DNA from: Dehalococcoidia bacterium
GTDB lineage: Bacteria; Chloroflexota; Dehalococcoidia; SpSt-223
DNA: 49,205 nucleotides
Reading direction: 5' to 3'
Assembly: GCA_025054935.1 (NCBI GenBank)
Contig: JANWZD010000008.1
Location: 98,730 to 147,934, forward strand
Shown: positions 18,417-26,904 of the stretch, in pieces
Layout of the letters: the number at the start of each line of letters is the position of its first letter
Numbering within the stretch: the first letter of the stretch is position 1
Made by a program: the position numbers and the translations under genes
The notes under the pieces: generated by a model
Told to the model about the DNA's origin: nothing
Databases searched by the model: none
Seen by the model: only the letters and a program-made list of their open reading frames with translations

Positions 18417-19400
18417 GTGCTTGTCTCCGACCTGGGTGAATTCGGCCTGATCGACCGCCTTGCTGCCGCGCTCTCCTCGCTTCCTCGCTCGGACCTCCTC
18501 GTCGGGATTGGCGACGACGCCGCCGTCTGGCGCAGCGGCCGCTCGCTGACGATTGCCACGACCGACACGATGGTTGACGGCATCCACTTTCTGAGCGCGC
18601 AGGCCGACCCGGTCGCAGTCGGCTGGAAGGCTGCCGTCTCGAACCTGAGCGACATCAACGCGATGGGCGGGATGCCGCGCTATGCGCTCGTCACGCTCGG
18701 GCTGCCGCCCGACACGCCGGTCAGCTGGGTCGACGGACTGTATGCTGGCCTGCGCGCTCTCGCTGAGGCGGGCGCTGTCATTGCGGGGGGCGATATTGTC
18801 CGCTCGCCGGTGCGCTTTCTTACTGTCGCCCTCACCGGCGCGGCGCCGGCGCGACGGGACTGGCGGCGGGCGCTCTTACTCCGCTCGGCCGCCCGACCGG
18901 GGGATATCGTCGCGGTGAGCGGCACACTTGGCGGTCCTGCAGGCGGCCTGCTGATCCGGCTCGGCGAGCGCGATGCCCCGCCGTCGCTACGCGCTGCGCT
19001 GCTTGCTGCTCACGACCGTCCGCAGCCGCCGCTCGGCTTAGGAGCGCGGCTCGTTGCGCTCGGCGTTCGCTGCGGCATGGACCTGAGCGACGGGCTTGCG
19101 GGCGACCTGCCGAAGCTGTGCGCGGCCTCGGGCGTCGGCGCGGAGATTGAGCTAGCGCGCTTGCCAATTCATCCCGCGCTGCGTCAGGCGTGGCCGGAGG
19201 AGGCGCCGACGATCGCTGCTACCGGCGGGGAGGAATACGAACTGCTTGTCACCTGCCGCCCGGCGGTCTGGCGGCGCGTTCTCGCTGCTGGCTTGCCGCT
19301 CACCGCGATCGGCCGGATCGTCGCCACGCCGGGGGTCCGCTTCGCGGGTGCAGCAGGGCCGCTCGTCGGCTGGGATCATCTTGCGCGGAGCGGCGCGTGA
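18417..19400 (+). CDS. thiL: Thiamine-monophosphate kinase
   Basis: A 327-aa protein that phosphorylates thiamine phosphate to thiamine pyrophosphate with ATP. Motifs in order: LVGIGDDAAV (Mg-ATP binding), TDTMVDGIHF (substrate), WKAAVSNLSDINAMG, AGGDIVRSP, and MDLSDGLAGDL near residue 223. I chose the GTG at 18417 because GGAGG lies 9 bases upstream and the family N-terminus (LGEFGLIDRL) follows at once; a GTG at 18342 would add 25 unconserved residues. A TATGAT hexamer at 18328-18333 could be a -10 box but I see no matching -35. It leads an operon with tsaE, tsaB and a small transporter, with overlapping starts. Confidence 0.93.
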   Translation: MLVSDLGEFGLIDRLAAALSSLPRSDLLVGIGDDAAVWRSGRSLTIATTDTMVDGIHFLSAQADPVAVGWKAAVSNLSDINAMGGMPRYALVTLGLPPDTPVSWVDGLYAGLRALAEAGAVIAGGDIVRSPVRFLTVALTGAAPARRDWRRALLLRSAARPGDIVAVSGTLGGPAGGLLIRLGERDAPPSLRAALLAAHDRPQPPLGLGARLVALGVRCGMDLSDGLAGDLPKLCAASGVGAEIELARLPIHPALRQAWPEEAPTIAATGGEEYELLVTCRPAVWRRVLAAGLPLTAIGRIVATPGVRFAGAAGPLVGWDHLARSGA

Positions 19401-19852
19401 TCGAGCGCAAGACGCGCAGCGCCGACGAAACGCGGGCGCTGGGCCGAGCGCTGGGGGCGGCCGCCGAGCCGGGCGCGGTCCTGCTCTTGCGCGGCGACCT
19501 CGGCAGCGGCAAGACGACGTTCGCTCAAGGGGTCGGCGAGGGACTAGGCGTGAATGAGGTGACGAGCCCGACCTTCATTCTTGTCGCCGAGCATCGCGGC
19601 CGGCTGCCGCTCTTTCATGTCGACCTCTACCGCCTGGGCGACGTGGAGGACCTCAGCGCCCTTGGGCTCGACGATGTCCTTGGCCGGGTCGGCGTTGTCG
19701 TCGTTGAATGGCCCGAACGCTACCTCGGCGCCTGGCCGGAGGAGCGTCTCGACATCGATCTCAGCGGCGAGGATGACGAGCGGACGATCACCTTTCGCGC
19801 GACGGGCCCGCGCCATGCTGCGCTGCTGCGGCGGGCGGGGATAGCGCCGTGA
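19397..19852 (+). CDS. tsaE: tRNA threonylcarbamoyladenosine biosynthesis ATPase TsaE
   Basis: A 151-aa P-loop ATPase. GDLGSGKTTFAQGV at about residues 33-46 is the Walker A motif, SPTFILV the conserved segment after it, and VVVVEWPERY the Walker-B-like region with its Glu and Trp. TsaE works with TsaB and TsaD to form t6A at position 37 of ANN-decoding tRNAs. The GTG start at 19397 overlaps the thiL stop by GTGA. TsaD is not in the window. Confidence 0.93.
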   Translation: MIERKTRSADETRALGRALGAAAEPGAVLLLRGDLGSGKTTFAQGVGEGLGVNEVTSPTFILVAEHRGRLPLFHVDLYRLGDVEDLSALGLDDVLGRVGVVVVEWPERYLGAWPEERLDIDLSGEDDERTITFRATGPRHAALLRRAGIAP

Positions 19853-20490
19853 TCCTCGCCATCGACACTGCGGGCGAGCTGACGGGGCTGGCGCTCTGGA
19901 CAGGGGAACTGTGCGCAGAACTCGTCTGGCGATCTGAGCGTCGGCAGACGGCGGAACTGCTGCCGCGCTTGATCCGTCTGCTTGCCGACAGCGGCCATTC
20001 GTTCGACGACGTGCGCGGGCTGGTCGTGGTCACAGGGCCTGGCAGTTTCAATGGAATTCGCGTCGGGATCGCCACCGCTCAAGGGTTTGCGCTCGCCCGC
20101 CGCCTGCCGCTCGTCGGCGTTTCCCTGCTCGAGGGGATGGCGTGGCCCTATCGAGCGCTCGGTCGGGTCGGGACGGTAGTTGCTGCCGGCCGCGACCGGG
20201 CGGTAGCGGTCTTTGAGAAAGAAGGGACTGGAATTGCGACCGTCCTAGCCCCGACAATCGTGTCTGCCGCGCAAACGGCCGGAGCCCTGACGGGGTGTCA
20301 GGTCATCGTGAGCGCGGTGGGTAAGCTCGATGAGGTGGACGGGCCGATAGTGGTCGGTGTCGCAGCGCATCCGCGTCCTGGGATCATCGCCGAGCTTGGT
20401 GCCGAGCGATTGCGCGCCGGCGTGTCCGGTCCTGTCGAGCCGCTCTACCTGCGCGCCCCTCAGATCACGCAGCCGAAGGCGCAAGCATGA
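19849..20490 (+). CDS. tsaB: t6A biosynthesis protein TsaB
   Basis: A 213-aa ASKHA-fold protein. It starts MILAIDTAG and has VVTGPGSFNGIRVGIATAQG at about residues 60-79, the family GPGSFTGIR motif with Asn for Thr. It scaffolds TsaD for threonylcarbamoyl transfer to tRNA and has no catalytic role of its own. The C-terminus (SGPVEPLYLRAPQIT) is the TsaB end. The GTG start overlaps tsaE by GTGA and its stop overlaps a candidate start of the next gene by ATGA. The usual neighbour rimI is absent. Confidence 0.92.
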   Translation: MILAIDTAGELTGLALWTGELCAELVWRSERRQTAELLPRLIRLLADSGHSFDDVRGLVVVTGPGSFNGIRVGIATAQGFALARRLPLVGVSLLEGMAWPYRALGRVGTVVAAGRDRAVAVFEKEGTGIATVLAPTIVSAAQTAGALTGCQVIVSAVGKLDEVDGPIVVGVAAHPRPGIIAELGAERLRAGVSGPVEPLYLRAPQITQPKAQA

Positions 20491-20522
20491 CGACCGTCGC
20501 GGCGCCGTCCAGAAGGAGGACG

Positions 20523-20906
20523 ATGATCCAGGCGTTCGGCCTTCTCTTCATCGGGATTTGTCTTTCCGTTGTCGGCGAGTTGCTGTTGAAGCATGGGGTC
20601 AACAATGTCGGCCGCACCCTCGAACTGTGGCCGCTCTCTGAGCTCGCGGGGACGCTCTGGAGCGTCTTTACCAATCTTTATGTTCTTGCCGGCTTTGCCT
20701 GTGTCTTCAGCGCGTCGATTTTCTGGCTTGCGGTGCTGTCGCGGGCCGAGATCTCGCTCGTTTACCCGATGCTCAGCATCTCGTATGTGATTGTCGTCAT
20801 CCTCTCCTATTTCATCTTCCGCGAGAACGTCACGCTGCTGCGGCTGGCAGGATGCCTCGTCATTGTCGGTGGCGTCGCGATGGTTGGGCTAAGCTATCGA
20901 ACCTAA
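20523..20906 (+). CDS. Small four-helix EamA/SMR-like membrane transporter
   Basis: A 127-aa membrane protein with four hydrophobic helices (about residues 2-21, 45-65, 72-92, 101-122), the size and topology of small multidrug resistance or ArnE/ArnF-like proteins. LSVVGELLLKHGVNN in helix 1 has a Glu, but four residues from where EmrE has its coupling Glu14, so drug export is not assured; lipid or sugar-lipid flipping like ArnE/F is another reading. AAGGAGG precedes the ATG at 20523 closely. The ATG at 20487, which overlaps the tsaB stop by ATGA, is the alternative start and would add 12 polar residues. Probably cotranscribed with thiL-tsaE-tsaB. Confidence 0.7.
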   Translation: MIQAFGLLFIGICLSVVGELLLKHGVNNVGRTLELWPLSELAGTLWSVFTNLYVLAGFACVFSASIFWLAVLSRAEISLVYPMLSISYVIVVILSYFIFRENVTLLRLAGCLVIVGGVAMVGLSYRT

Positions 20907-20998
20907 TCCCGTCGCGCTGTTTGCGCAAGCAGGCATGGCACAGCAGTCGCGATGGCGGGGCGACGATCTCGAACCTACCCCCTGCCCGGAGGCTCGCG

Positions 20999-21415
20999 AT
21001 GGTAAAGCTGACGCTGATGTATCGCGCCAAAGAGGATGGCCAATTTTTCAACGAGGACCACTACCACAAGGTCCATGTTGCCGAGGCGCTCAAATTTGTC
21101 GGCAAGTATGGCTGCCGGAAACTCGTGCTCGGCCGCGTCATCGAGGATATCCCGGAGCGCGCTGGCACGAAGCCGCCCTTTTACCGAATAACAGAGCTGT
21201 ACTTCGACACGATCGAAGATGCGCGGCGCTGCATCTTCTCCCCCGAAATGCTGGCGCTCAATCCCGACGGCCGGAATTATCACAACACCAAGGCGGAGTC
21301 GTTCTTCAACGAGGTCGAGGAATACCATTTCGACGAAAACGGGCTCTTCACCGAAGCGAGCGGCGAATGGGCGGACTACTTCAACCGCCGCCGTGCCCAT
21401 TTCCGCGGCGAGTAA
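20999..21415 (+). CDS. EthD/dimeric alpha-beta-barrel domain protein
   Basis: A 138-aa protein with GGAGG 6 bases before its ATG. MVKLTLMYRAKEDGQFFNED and YHKVHVAEALKF match the EthD-type ferredoxin-like fold, in which a strand is followed by a DxFxxxYxxxHxPL-like segment; here the corresponding His-rich segment is HYHKVHVAEA. EthD proteins act beside oxidative enzymes or as small lyase/monooxygenase-like domains, and the exact role is not predictable. The C-terminal third (EEYHFDENGLFTEASGEW) is not part of the core. It stands alone, 92 bp after the transporter gene. Confidence 0.6.
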   Translation: MVKLTLMYRAKEDGQFFNEDHYHKVHVAEALKFVGKYGCRKLVLGRVIEDIPERAGTKPPFYRITELYFDTIEDARRCIFSPEMLALNPDGRNYHNTKAESFFNEVEEYHFDENGLFTEASGEWADYFNRRRAHFRGE

Positions 21416-22453
21416 CAGGTCCTCCCGAGCGGCTGTCGGCGCGCGGCGCTTTTCGTGCTGCCGACTGTCCGCCTCTCTCCTCCTGAGCGACCGTTTGCCC
21501 GACAGGACACCGTGGGGCTGCGTCCATCTCCGCAGCGGGGGTGCTGCTGGAGGAGCCCCGTAGCGAGGGCGTGTCGCCGCTTCTGGCGGCGGTCTGCCGC
21601 TCCGTGGCAGAGAGGTGAAGGGGGGCACGCCTGCCATAAACAGAACCGGGCGTTGCTGCGCTGGACGCCTGTCACAGCGGCAGACACTGGGACGGTGAGC
21701 GGTCGGCTGTTCCCGTCATTGCGCGGTCCGCTGCAAGCGGGCCGTGGCAATCCCGAACGGAGCGGGCGTGATCTGGTCCTCAGAGGGGTTCCCGCGGAGG
21801 TCGGAGGGGCTACGCTCGCTGCGCTCGCTCGCAACGACGGTCAGGTCGGGCGGTCCATCTTGGGTGCTCTGGTGGCGAGTTCAGGTGGAGCAAGAAGCGC
21901 GTCCTGAGTGCTCTCATGGTCAGGGGGCAGAAGGGGGAGCATGCCTTTGGTGTTCGGGTAGTCAGGGCGGGTACGCGCGCCTCATCCCTGCCGAGGCGGG
22001 GTGCGGGACTGTCCCGACACCAGCTGGTCTGACGCTGATGCCGCCGCGACGCCGCTCGGGGCGCGTCGGGAGCTTGGCTGACGAGGGCGAGGAACAGGAA
22101 CGGCTCCTCCGGGCTGGACAATCTCCGACCTGGGGAGAGGGAAGCAGCGCAGTTCCCTGTGGACGGGAGGCTCTGCCGCCCGGCTTCTGCAGCCGCATGC
22201 TTTGCGTGGCGGGTGCGCAGCGAGCGCCGCCCGAGACCGGAGAGATGCTGCTCACCGCTCAGCAGCTGCTTCGCGCGGATGGGGCGGGTGAGCGCGACAG
22301 TAGCGCACGGGCGCTGACGCCGTCTTCCGCCGGCGCGGAGTTCGCGCTGCAGCGCGGCCTCCAAGTGGGCTCCCGCGTGCTTTCCAGCGCGAACTCGCAT
22401 CGGCAGGGCGGCTTGGCGTAGCATAGCGTTCATCATCCGGAGGGAACCCGCCG
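21416..22453. other. Gene-free stretch containing one repeat copy
   Basis: About 1 kb without a convincing gene. Open frames here run through GC-rich sequence without recognisable protein. The clear content is the 157-bp repeat at 21697-21853. No RNA gene is seen. A Shine-Dalgarno for the methyltransferase gene lies at 22439-22444. Confidence 0.5.
21697..21853 (+). repeat. 157-bp dispersed repeat, copy A (REP/MITE-like)
   Basis: Near-identical, in inverted orientation, to 29204-29360. Its core at 21714-21839 begins CGTCATTGCG and ends CGCAACGACG, imperfect terminal inverted repeats. Inside are hairpins TCCGCTGCAAGCGGGCC and GCTCGCTGCGCTCGCTCGC, and the sequence CCGTGGCAATCC typical of palindromic repeats in many Chloroflexota. 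Noncoding; no transposase. Confidence 0.8.
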
Positions 22454-23614
22454 ATGCGCCGCAGCACCGACCGCATCCTCACCACCCACACGGGCAGTTT
22501 GCCGCGACCGCAGCGGCTTGTCCAACTGCTGTACGCTCGCGACCGCGGCGAGCCTATCGACGAAGCAGAGTTCGAGGCCGCAGTCAGCGCTGCGGTGAAA
22601 GAAGTCGTCGACAAGCAGATCGAATCGGGCATCAGCATCGTCAACGACGGCGAGATGAGCAAGGTGATGTACTCGACCTATGTCGCCGACCGTGTCACCG
22701 GCTTCGGCGGCGAGGCGAAGATCCCCCCCAGCGGCGCAGCCGACCTCGAAGAGTTTCCCGAGTGGGCACAGCGGATGTATGCCCAGCGCAGCAGCGGCGG
22801 CGCCGGGATCGCGCGCCGGCCAGCTTGCGACGGACCGATCGTGTACCGCGACACAGCGGCGGTTGACCGTGACATCGCCAACCTGCGCGCCGCGCTCGCC
22901 GGCCGCGAGACGGCCGATGCCTTCCTCAGTGCCGCCTCGCCCGGCGTTGTCGCCGTCTTCTTAGAGAACCAGTACTACCCGACCCACGAAGCGTTCGTTT
23001 TCGCCATTGCTGAGGCGATGAAAACCGAGTACGACCGCATCGCCCAAGCTGGCTTCGTGCTCCAAGTGGACTGCCCTGATCTCGCAATGGGACGGCACAC
23101 CAAATGGCGCGACCTCTCCTTCGAAGAGTTCCGAAAGGTCGCCCAGACAAATGTCGCTGCCCTCAATCATGCGCTGCGCGATATCCCCGAGGAACAGATC
23201 CGCATCCATCTCTGCTGGGGCAACTACGAAGGCCCGCACACGCACGACGTGCCGCTGCGCGACATCCTCGACATCGTGCTCAGCGTTCGAGCGAGCGGCA
23301 TCTCGTTCGAGGCGGCAAACCCGCGTCATGCGCATGAGTGGAAAGTGTGGCAGGAGGTCCCCCTGCCGGAGGGAAAGGTACTCATTCCGGGCGTCCTCGA
23401 TTCGACGACAAACTTCATTGAGCATCCCGAACTGGTCGCCCAGCGCATCATCCAGTTCGCCACAATCGTCGGCCGCGAAAATGTCATTGCCGGCACCGAC
23501 TGCGGCTTCTCGACCGCTGCCGGTGCAATGAATGTCGTCCCCTCGATCACGTGGGCGAAATTCCGGGCGATGGCCGAGGGCGCGGAACTAGCGACCAAGC
23601 AGTTGTGGAAATAG
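22454..23614 (+). CDS. MetE C-terminal-domain-like, zinc-dependent methyltransferase (cobalamin-independent)
   Basis: A 386-aa TIM-barrel protein of the methionine synthase II C-terminal family without the MetE N-terminal barrel. Seen: TTHTGSLPRP at residues 10-19, GISIVNDGEMSK at about 58-69, QVDCPDLAMG, RIHLCWGNYEGPH with a zinc-type His-x-Cys, and GTDCGFST with the later Cys ligand. Such short proteins transfer a methyl group to a thiol; in archaea the donor is a corrinoid protein, and some bacterial relatives act on other sulfur substrates, so homocysteine is not certain. GGAGGG precedes the ATG at 9 bases. It is alone, convergent with the pilus operon. Confidence 0.85.
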   Translation: MRRSTDRILTTHTGSLPRPQRLVQLLYARDRGEPIDEAEFEAAVSAAVKEVVDKQIESGISIVNDGEMSKVMYSTYVADRVTGFGGEAKIPPSGAADLEEFPEWAQRMYAQRSSGGAGIARRPACDGPIVYRDTAAVDRDIANLRAALAGRETADAFLSAASPGVVAVFLENQYYPTHEAFVFAIAEAMKTEYDRIAQAGFVLQVDCPDLAMGRHTKWRDLSFEEFRKVAQTNVAALNHALRDIPEEQIRIHLCWGNYEGPHTHDVPLRDILDIVLSVRASGISFEAANPRHAHEWKVWQEVPLPEGKVLIPGVLDSTTNFIEHPELVAQRIIQFATIVGRENVIAGTDCGFSTAAGAMNVVPSITWAKFRAMAEGAELATKQLWK

Positions 23615-23706
23615 CGGCGCTCGCACCGGCGACACAGACGCTGAAGTGCGCTCCGCGCGCCCACGCGACGAAATGTGCTGCTGGCGCGGGCAAACCATCG
23701 CGAGCC

Positions 23707-24138
23707 CTACGCTGACAGGAGAGCAACGACTGCGCCGAGCGCTAACGCGGGGCCGTAGGGAAAGAATGCGCGGCGCGAGCGGCCGCTGGCGAGAAGCGCC
23801 AGCGCGACGGCCGCTCCCGCGCCGGTGCCGACGATCAAGGCGACAGGGAAGCTCGGTCCAACGACGAGCCCCACCACGCCCGCCAGCTTGACATCGCCAC
23901 CTCCAAATGCGGCGGGGCCGCGGCGCAGACTGAGGCGGCGCAGCAGCCAAAACATTCCGAAACCGGCTGCTCCTGCAATGAGCGCAGAGGGGAGCGAGCC
24001 GTTTCCTCGGGCGAGAAGCATTGCCGCGATCGCGGCGGAAAGAAGCAGGGTGTCTGGAATGCGGCGCGTCCGCAGGTCGACGATGGCGATCAGACCAAAG
24101 ACAGCAGTCCAAACGAAGACTGCGACGGAGCCACTCAT
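23707..24138 (-). CDS. Prepilin peptidase (A24, short form without methylase domain)
   Basis: A 143-aa membrane protein with about five helices. The catalytic Asp pair is visible: IVDLRTRRIPD and GGGDVKL of the GxGDxKL motif. The N-terminal methyltransferase part of full-length PilD (CxxC zinc domain) is absent, as in TadV/CpaA or FlaK-like short forms. It cleaves the leader of type IV pilins or archaellin-like subunits. It is last in the operon; its ATG overlaps the PilM stop by ATGA. Pilin genes are not in the window. Confidence 0.88.
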   Translation of the reverse strand: MSGSVAVFVWTAVFGLIAIVDLRTRRIPDTLLLSAAIAAMLLARGNGSLPSALIAGAAGFGMFWLLRRLSLRRGPAAFGGGDVKLAGVVGLVVGPSFPVALIVGTGAGAAVALALLASGRSRRAFFPYGPALALGAVVALLSA

Positions 24139-25016
24139 AGCGACTTCAAGGCGAGCCCGATATTGACGAGATAGCGTTCCACGGGGAAGTCAGGAGGATA
24201 GTCGAGGGGAGGTTGGGGCGCGACAACCGGATGACCGGTGAGCGCCTCGATAGTTGCGACGAGGTGGGGGTCGATCACATCCTCGCCCGAGAGGAAGATC
24301 GGCGCAGCAGTCGGCAGCGGCGCCGCGCGAGTGGCATCGTTGTAGTAGCGTACGGTGCGCGAGAGCTCGTCGGTCAGCCGGCCGAGCAAGAAATCGCGCG
24401 AGCCGGCTCCCTCCCCGAGGTAGACGGTGCGCAGCAGCATCGGCAGGTCGTCCACCACGATGACGATGTCGAGCGTCTGAGACTCGAGGTGGGCAACGAC
24501 CGCATCCTTGCCGCCGACCGCGCGATAGAGCGCGAGCGGCTTCAGGTCGATGGCAAGCGGCTGGATGCCGGCGATCCGGAGCGTGTCGATCAGGGTCATC
24601 ACGGTGTCGCGCGGCGTTGCGAGGAGGAAGACCCGGGGCGCGTGGCTAGTGCGCGGGTCGATCGCTTGCCAATAGAGCGTGACGTCGACGAGCGTTTCGG
24701 GCAGCACCTTCCGCGCCTCGATCTCCACCGCCTCGGCGAGGCGTGTGTGCGGGGCTGCGACCGTGATGATGCGCGACACCGCGCCGAGGCCAGACGCCGC
24801 CGCCACCACCCGCGAGCGCGGCAGCCCGCGGCGGTGAAACGTCTCACCGATCAGGGCGCCAATCGCGTTGGGGTCGCCGATCTGACCGTGACGCAGCAGC
24901 CGCTCGTCGAACGGAATATCCGCCCAGAATTCGACCTCGCTCCCGCGCGTGCCGAGCAGCCGGATCCGCGAGCCTTCAAGGGAGAGGGTGACCAAGCGGC
25001 GAGGAAGGAGCTTCAT
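24135..25016 (-). CDS. pilM: Type IV pilus assembly protein PilM
   Basis: A 293-aa actin-like (ASKHA) cytoplasmic protein. MKLLPRRLVTLSLEGSRIRL is the N-terminal strand pair; ARKVLPETLVDVTLYWQAID at about 95-114 and VFLLATPRDTVMTLIDTLRI are typical PilM elements; IFLSGEDVIDPHL and YLVNIGLAL end the fold. PilM binds the N-terminus of PilN to link the motor to the inner-membrane complex. The INLLP partner motif occurs in the PilN of this operon. I chose the ATG at 25016; it overlaps the PilO stop by ATGA. A longer start at 25058 would add residues inside the upstream gene. Confidence 0.8.
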   Translation of the reverse strand: MKLLPRRLVTLSLEGSRIRLLGTRGSEVEFWADIPFDERLLRHGQIGDPNAIGALIGETFHRRGLPRSRVVAAASGLGAVSRIITVAAPHTRLAEAVEIEARKVLPETLVDVTLYWQAIDPRTSHAPRVFLLATPRDTVMTLIDTLRIAGIQPLAIDLKPLALYRAVGGKDAVVAHLESQTLDIVIVVDDLPMLLRTVYLGEGAGSRDFLLGRLTDELSRTVRYYNDATRAAPLPTAAPIFLSGEDVIDPHLVATIEALTGHPVVAPQPPLDYPPDFPVERYLVNIGLALKSL

Positions 25017-25573
25017 TCTTTCTGCGCGTACGCGGTCATCTCGATCTGCAGCGTCCAAATGTTGTTCTGAAAGATCGCGCTCTGGCCGTTGATCACGAGC
25101 GTGGTGTACTGGCTCGTCTCCAGCCTGTTCAGAAAGACCATCAGCTGCCGGAGGTCGCCCCGAGCAACAACGCTATAGCGCACCGAGCGGTACTCGTTGT
25201 TCCCAAAACGCTCAACCCCCTGCGCGCCGGTCTCGCGCTTGGCGACCTCCACGCCCGTCTGATTGGCAGCAAGAGCGATCAGGGCATTGATGCCGAGATG
25301 GTCGATCTCTTTGGGGAAGATCGAAGGATTGGTCGCAAACTGCGTCTCGAGCTCGGCGATCTCCCGTTTCAAGGCCTCGAGATCGTCTGGCCGGCGCATT
25401 GTCGCCAGCGACGCTTCGACCGCGAGGGTCTGGCGCTGGACACGGTCGCGCTGATCTTCCGTGAAGGAGTAGCCCGCGAACAGGACGAGGTCGAGGACGA
25501 GCGCGGCGGCGACTAGGGCAAGCAAGACCGCCTCAAGACGGCTCAATGGGAGACGCCGCAGGCGCGCGATCAT
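25013..25573 (-). CDS. pilO: Type IV pilus assembly protein PilO-like
   Basis: A 186-aa protein with a short cytoplasmic N-terminus, one membrane helix (about residues 15-35), a coiled coil (about 45-80), and a ferredoxin-like domain (GDLRQLMVFLNRLETSQYTT at about 138-157). This is the PilO architecture, which pairs with PilN in the inner membrane. It follows PilN with ATGA overlap and precedes PilM, the reverse of the M-N-O order common elsewhere. Confidence 0.8.
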   Translation of the reverse strand: MIARLRRLPLSRLEAVLLALVAAALVLDLVLFAGYSFTEDQRDRVQRQTLAVEASLATMRRPDDLEALKREIAELETQFATNPSIFPKEIDHLGINALIALAANQTGVEVAKRETGAQGVERFGNNEYRSVRYSVVARGDLRQLMVFLNRLETSQYTTLVINGQSAIFQNNIWTLQIEMTAYAQKE

Positions 25574-26904
25574 GGACGCGCTCCAAAGCGGCGCTCCCCC
25601 TCCCCTGAGGGAGCAGTGACGGTCACGGCGCTGGAGGTCGTCGCAGTCGGAGCGGTGGTCGCGGTAGGGGGTGGGGTTGGGAAAACAGGCACCTGCCCGG
25701 CGCCGGGCCGCACTTGAGCGACGATCGTAAAGGTGTACGTCGCCAGAGGAGGCCGCTCTGCTGTGCGGGGTCCTTCCTCAGGCGGAAGAAGAGCGGCCGC
25801 AGTGATGACGTGGCCGTCAACCTCGGGCGGAGCGGGCCGGGATGATCCCGCCCGGCCACTCAACCGCTTGAAGGTGATATCCCAAATATGAAAGCCGGTC
25901 ACGCCCGGGACGTTCGTCGAAAGCCCGCTCGCGGCATCCGCCCTGACGCCGACAAGCGTGACGGCATAGACCCCCTTTCTTGGAACTTGGAATTCGAACG
26001 TGCCGTCGCTGGCGGTCCGCTCCTCCGAAATGCCCTCGCCGGTGAGACGCACCGTGATCCCCCGCACCGCTCCCTCGTTCTCGTCAACGATCTTGCCGCG
26101 GATGAGCGACGGGCGGTCGACATTCCCGGGAATAGTGGTGCGGATCGAACTGACGACCCGAAACTCGGCTGCGGCAGGGGGAGCAGACGTCGGAGTAGCG
26201 GCAGCAGGGCGCGTTGGGGTCGGGAGCGGCGGCAGAATCGTGACGGTCGGCAGGGGAGGAGGCGTTGCGGTCGGCTGGGGCGCAGGCATGGGCGTCGGCT
26301 GCGGCGGAAGCACGGGGGGCGGCCCGGCGCTGACAGGCGGCAGGCCGCTGCCGGGCGGCGCTTCGCTGATGTTTTGGAGGACAACCGAGGCGAAGAGCGG
26401 CGAACTGCTCAGCTTCTGGGCGAAACCAGTGATACTGGCGTCTGACGAGCCCGTGCCTTGGATAAGCACTTGATAGTTGCGCTGCTGAATAGTGCTGAAG
26501 CCCATATCGGCGGGCGCCGCGGTCAGGATCGCCTGATAGACCTGCGACCAGGAGACACGGCGCTGGTTCAGCTCCTGATAGTCGTTTTGGAGCGCATCAA
26601 GCTGCTGCTGGAGCGAGGCGAGCTTCCCTTGATACTCCTGGGCGGTGGCGTCGACCACGGCGAGGGCGGCGCGCGTCGTTTGAGCGCGCGAGAGGCGAGC
26701 GCTCCACCGGATCAGTTCGTCTTCGGCCCGCAGGCGGAGCTGCAGGAACATCAGCGCGCCGACGGCCAAGGTCAGGAGCACAAGCGCAAGAACGGGCGCA
26801 AGTCCCGCGCCCGTTCGTCGTCGGTACGCCGGCGGAAGAAGGTTGAGGTCGATCGGCCGAGGCCGGCGCTCGACCGGCGGCCGCGCGGCGCTGCTGATCG
26901 CCAT
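25570..26904 (-). CDS. pilN: PilN-like pilus protein fused to a carboxypeptidase-regulatory-like domain
   Basis: A 444-aa protein. Residues 17-25 (PIDLNLLPP) are the PilM-binding motif of PilN; a membrane helix at about 34-57, a coiled coil (about 60-120) and the PilN ferredoxin-like domain (to about 195) follow. A Pro/Thr-rich linker of roughly 60 residues leads to a beta-sandwich of the carboxypeptidase-regulatory type (SLIRGKIVDENEGAVRGITV, then TASDGTFEFQVPRKGVYAVT), and a second Pro/Thr tail. PilN is usually near 180-220 aa, so the extension more than doubles it. It starts the four-gene operon PilN-PilO-PilM-prepilin peptidase, each gene overlapping the next by ATGA. PilB, PilC, PilT and PilQ are not here. 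Confidence 0.8.
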   Translation of the reverse strand: MAISSAARPPVERRPRPIDLNLLPPAYRRRTGAGLAPVLALVLLTLAVGALMFLQLRLRAEDELIRWSARLSRAQTTRAALAVVDATAQEYQGKLASLQQQLDALQNDYQELNQRRVSWSQVYQAILTAAPADMGFSTIQQRNYQVLIQGTGSSDASITGFAQKLSSSPLFASVVLQNISEAPPGSGLPPVSAGPPPVLPPQPTPMPAPQPTATPPPLPTVTILPPLPTPTRPAAATPTSAPPAAAEFRVVSSIRTTIPGNVDRPSLIRGKIVDENEGAVRGITVRLTGEGISEERTASDGTFEFQVPRKGVYAVTLVGVRADAASGLSTNVPGVTGFHIWDITFKRLSGRAGSSRPAPPEVDGHVITAAALLPPEEGPRTAERPPLATYTFTIVAQVRPGAGQVPVFPTPPPTATTAPTATTSSAVTVTAPSGEGERRFGARP

